Of a DNA stretch of 64,000 bases, positions 63,112 through 64,000 are shown in pieces. The position numbers were made by a program, and so were the translations under genes. Every line of letters begins with the position of its first letter. Position 1 is the first letter of the stretch. The stretch is from the NCBI RefSeq assembly GCF_000979455.1, contig NZ_JJOY01000005.1, forward strand, positions 243,835 to 307,834, written 5' to 3'. Under the pieces are notes generated by a model. That model saw nothing but the letters and a program-made list of their open reading frames with translations. It was not told the origin of the DNA and did no database searches. Source of the stretch: Methanosarcina sp. 2.H.T.1A.6 (GTDB lineage: Archaea; Halobacteriota; Methanosarcinia; Methanosarcinales; Methanosarcinaceae).

Positions 63112-64000
63112 TTACTCTTCAGAATCTTCATCTTCATTGTTCTGGTCTATTTCTTTCTTTATAATTGCCCCTGTTAGAATGATCACAAGGAAACCTATAA
63201 AGAAACTGGCAATTTTTAATCCGGATTCTACGTTTTCTTTAGAAGAACTCTCAGATCCCACAACTGCCCCTGAATTGTCTTGTTGCCCTGCATCTGAAGT
63301 TGACTGACCCTCAGTGTCCCCTGTTTTTTCTCCAATCTCAAGGACATTCTTGCTGGCTGTAATTGCAAATGGGGAAAAGCCCGGAGTTTCAGCTTCGAAA
63401 TAGAGATACTCATCATCTTCGTCTACTTTGTCCGTTTTAAGGGAGTCCCATTGATCTCCGTTGAAATGCTGAAGGGTTATTGCGTCCATATTTATGTGGT
63501 TTTCAGTGATCCATTCCTTGCTCACCCTGAAGCCCACAATGGCGTTTTCAATGTTGTTTGAATTTGCAAAGCCGCCGTTTCCTACCCATATATTAAGGTG
63601 TTTGTAGACTTCTCCTTCAGGCTCGGTGGGAGTTAGTGGAGATTTTCCTTTCAGTTCCTCAATAATAGTTGTTATCTTGCCTGCAGTCTTTTTGGCGTTA
63701 AACTCCACATAGCCAACAGAGGTGGCTCCCTTTGTGAACTCAAACTTTATCCTGTGGCCATTTGAGACAAACTGCTGGCAGAGCTCTTTTGACTTGACAT
63801 TTTTCGCAGGCTCAGGGGAACCTCCTGCTCCTCCGCTGCCTCCTTTCCCTCCGGAATTGCCGTTACCGTTTGAATTTCCTTTTGATTTAATTTCAACTTC
63901 TAGCTGGGAAAGCCCTACCAGTCCCTTTTCGGGGTTATATGCACCCACAAGGAGGTAATAGCAGCCTACAGGCAGATCGAATGCAGTAAGCGACAGTGTT
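63112..64000 (-). CDS. PGF-pre-PGF domain surface protein (partial, start outside the window)
   Basis: The frame stays open to the right edge, so the N-terminal part is missing. A Gly/Asn/Ser-rich linker (GNSNGNGNSGGKGGSGGAGG, about 40 residues in) leads to a domain of about 150 residues: VSNGHRIKFEFTKGATSVGYVEFNAKKTAGKI, then HLNIWVGNGGFANSNNIENAIVGFRVSKEWI and FEAETPGFSPFAITA. This is the PGF-pre-PGF domain found in Methanosarcina surface proteins. The end has a single membrane helix (IASFFIGFLVIILTGAIIKKEI) and an acidic tail. A leftmost in-window GTG at 63948 is not its true start. Confidence 0.85.
   Translation of the reverse strand, partial: TLSLTAFDLPVGCYYLLVGAYNPEKGLVGLSQLEVEIKSKGNSNGNGNSGGKGGSGGAGGSPEPAKNVKSKELCQQFVSNGHRIKFEFTKGATSVGYVEFNAKKTAGKITTIIEELKGKSPLTPTEPEGEVYKHLNIWVGNGGFANSNNIENAIVGFRVSKEWITENHINMDAITLQHFNGDQWDSLKTDKVDEDDEYLYFEAETPGFSPFAITASKNVLEIGEKTGDTEGQSTSDAGQQDNSGAVVGSESSSKENVESGLKIASFFIGFLVIILTGAIIKKEIDQNNEDEDSEE

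Overview
The window is a stretch of a methanogenic archaeon's chromosome, almost certainly Methanosarcina. The marker genes are a complete methyl-coenzyme M reductase operon in the order mcrB-mcrD-mcrC-mcrG-mcrA, the divergent radical-SAM gene mmp10 that modifies McrA, methanogenesis marker 14, the chromosomal protein MC1, MptA, DP2-type DNA polymerase, GatCAB, a DUF1608-type S-layer domain and a PGF-pre-PGF surface protein. Intergenic DNA is AT-rich and long, with archaeal TATA boxes, GAGGTGA-type ribosome binding sites and several apparently leaderless genes. I see no rRNA, no convincing tRNA, no CRISPR array and no intact insertion sequence.

Layout. 1-7.4 kb: the end of polC, then mmp10 divergent from mcrBDCGA, which ends in a clear terminator. 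7.4-10 kb: a gene-poor stretch with a C-rich telomere-like repeat, a candidate structured RNA and a frameshifted pilin-like pseudogene. 10-16.5 kb: aroA, thymidylate synthase, htpX, a reductase-like gene with one internal amber codon, and two small membrane proteins. 16.8-23.6 kb: a tightly packed operon encoding a metal-chelate-type ABC importer together with a methyltransferase and a radical-SAM enzyme fused to a binding-protein-like domain, followed by an S-layer-domain protein. 23.7-30.3 kb: a methyltransferase, a nitrilase-family amidohydrolase, gatCAB and a YHS-FrhB fusion protein.

31-38.4 kb: mmp14, DUF2098, mptA, MC1, argB, archaeosine synthase subunit RaSEA and GMP synthase subunit B. 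38.4-40.7 kb: gene-poor, with two very small candidate genes. 40.7-46.4 kb: recQ, a pilin-like gene, a prepilin peptidase and a hexulose-phosphate synthase/RraA fusion that seems to start at ATC. 46.8-54.2 kb: pyrBI flanked by two paralogues, then secreted and regulatory genes. 54.3-56.2 kb: dapB-dapA-rps17e. 56.8-64 kb: membrane and cell-surface genes, including a CPBP protease, DUF1616, DUF1624, a sugar-nucleotide epimerase and a PGF-pre-PGF protein cut by the window edge.

Most genes are core metabolism: methanogenesis, pyrimidine, purine, lysine, arginine, aromatic and pterin synthesis, and tRNA charging. The least familiar unit is the 16.8-22.1 kb operon. It joins import of a metal chelate or tetrapyrrole-like ligand to two S-adenosylmethionine enzymes in the cytoplasm, and has a perfect inverted repeat at its promoter. 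Other points of note are the in-frame TAG in an organism group that decodes TAG as pyrrolysine, the apparent ATC start, a structured mcr leader, and many short tandem repeats in intergenic DNA.
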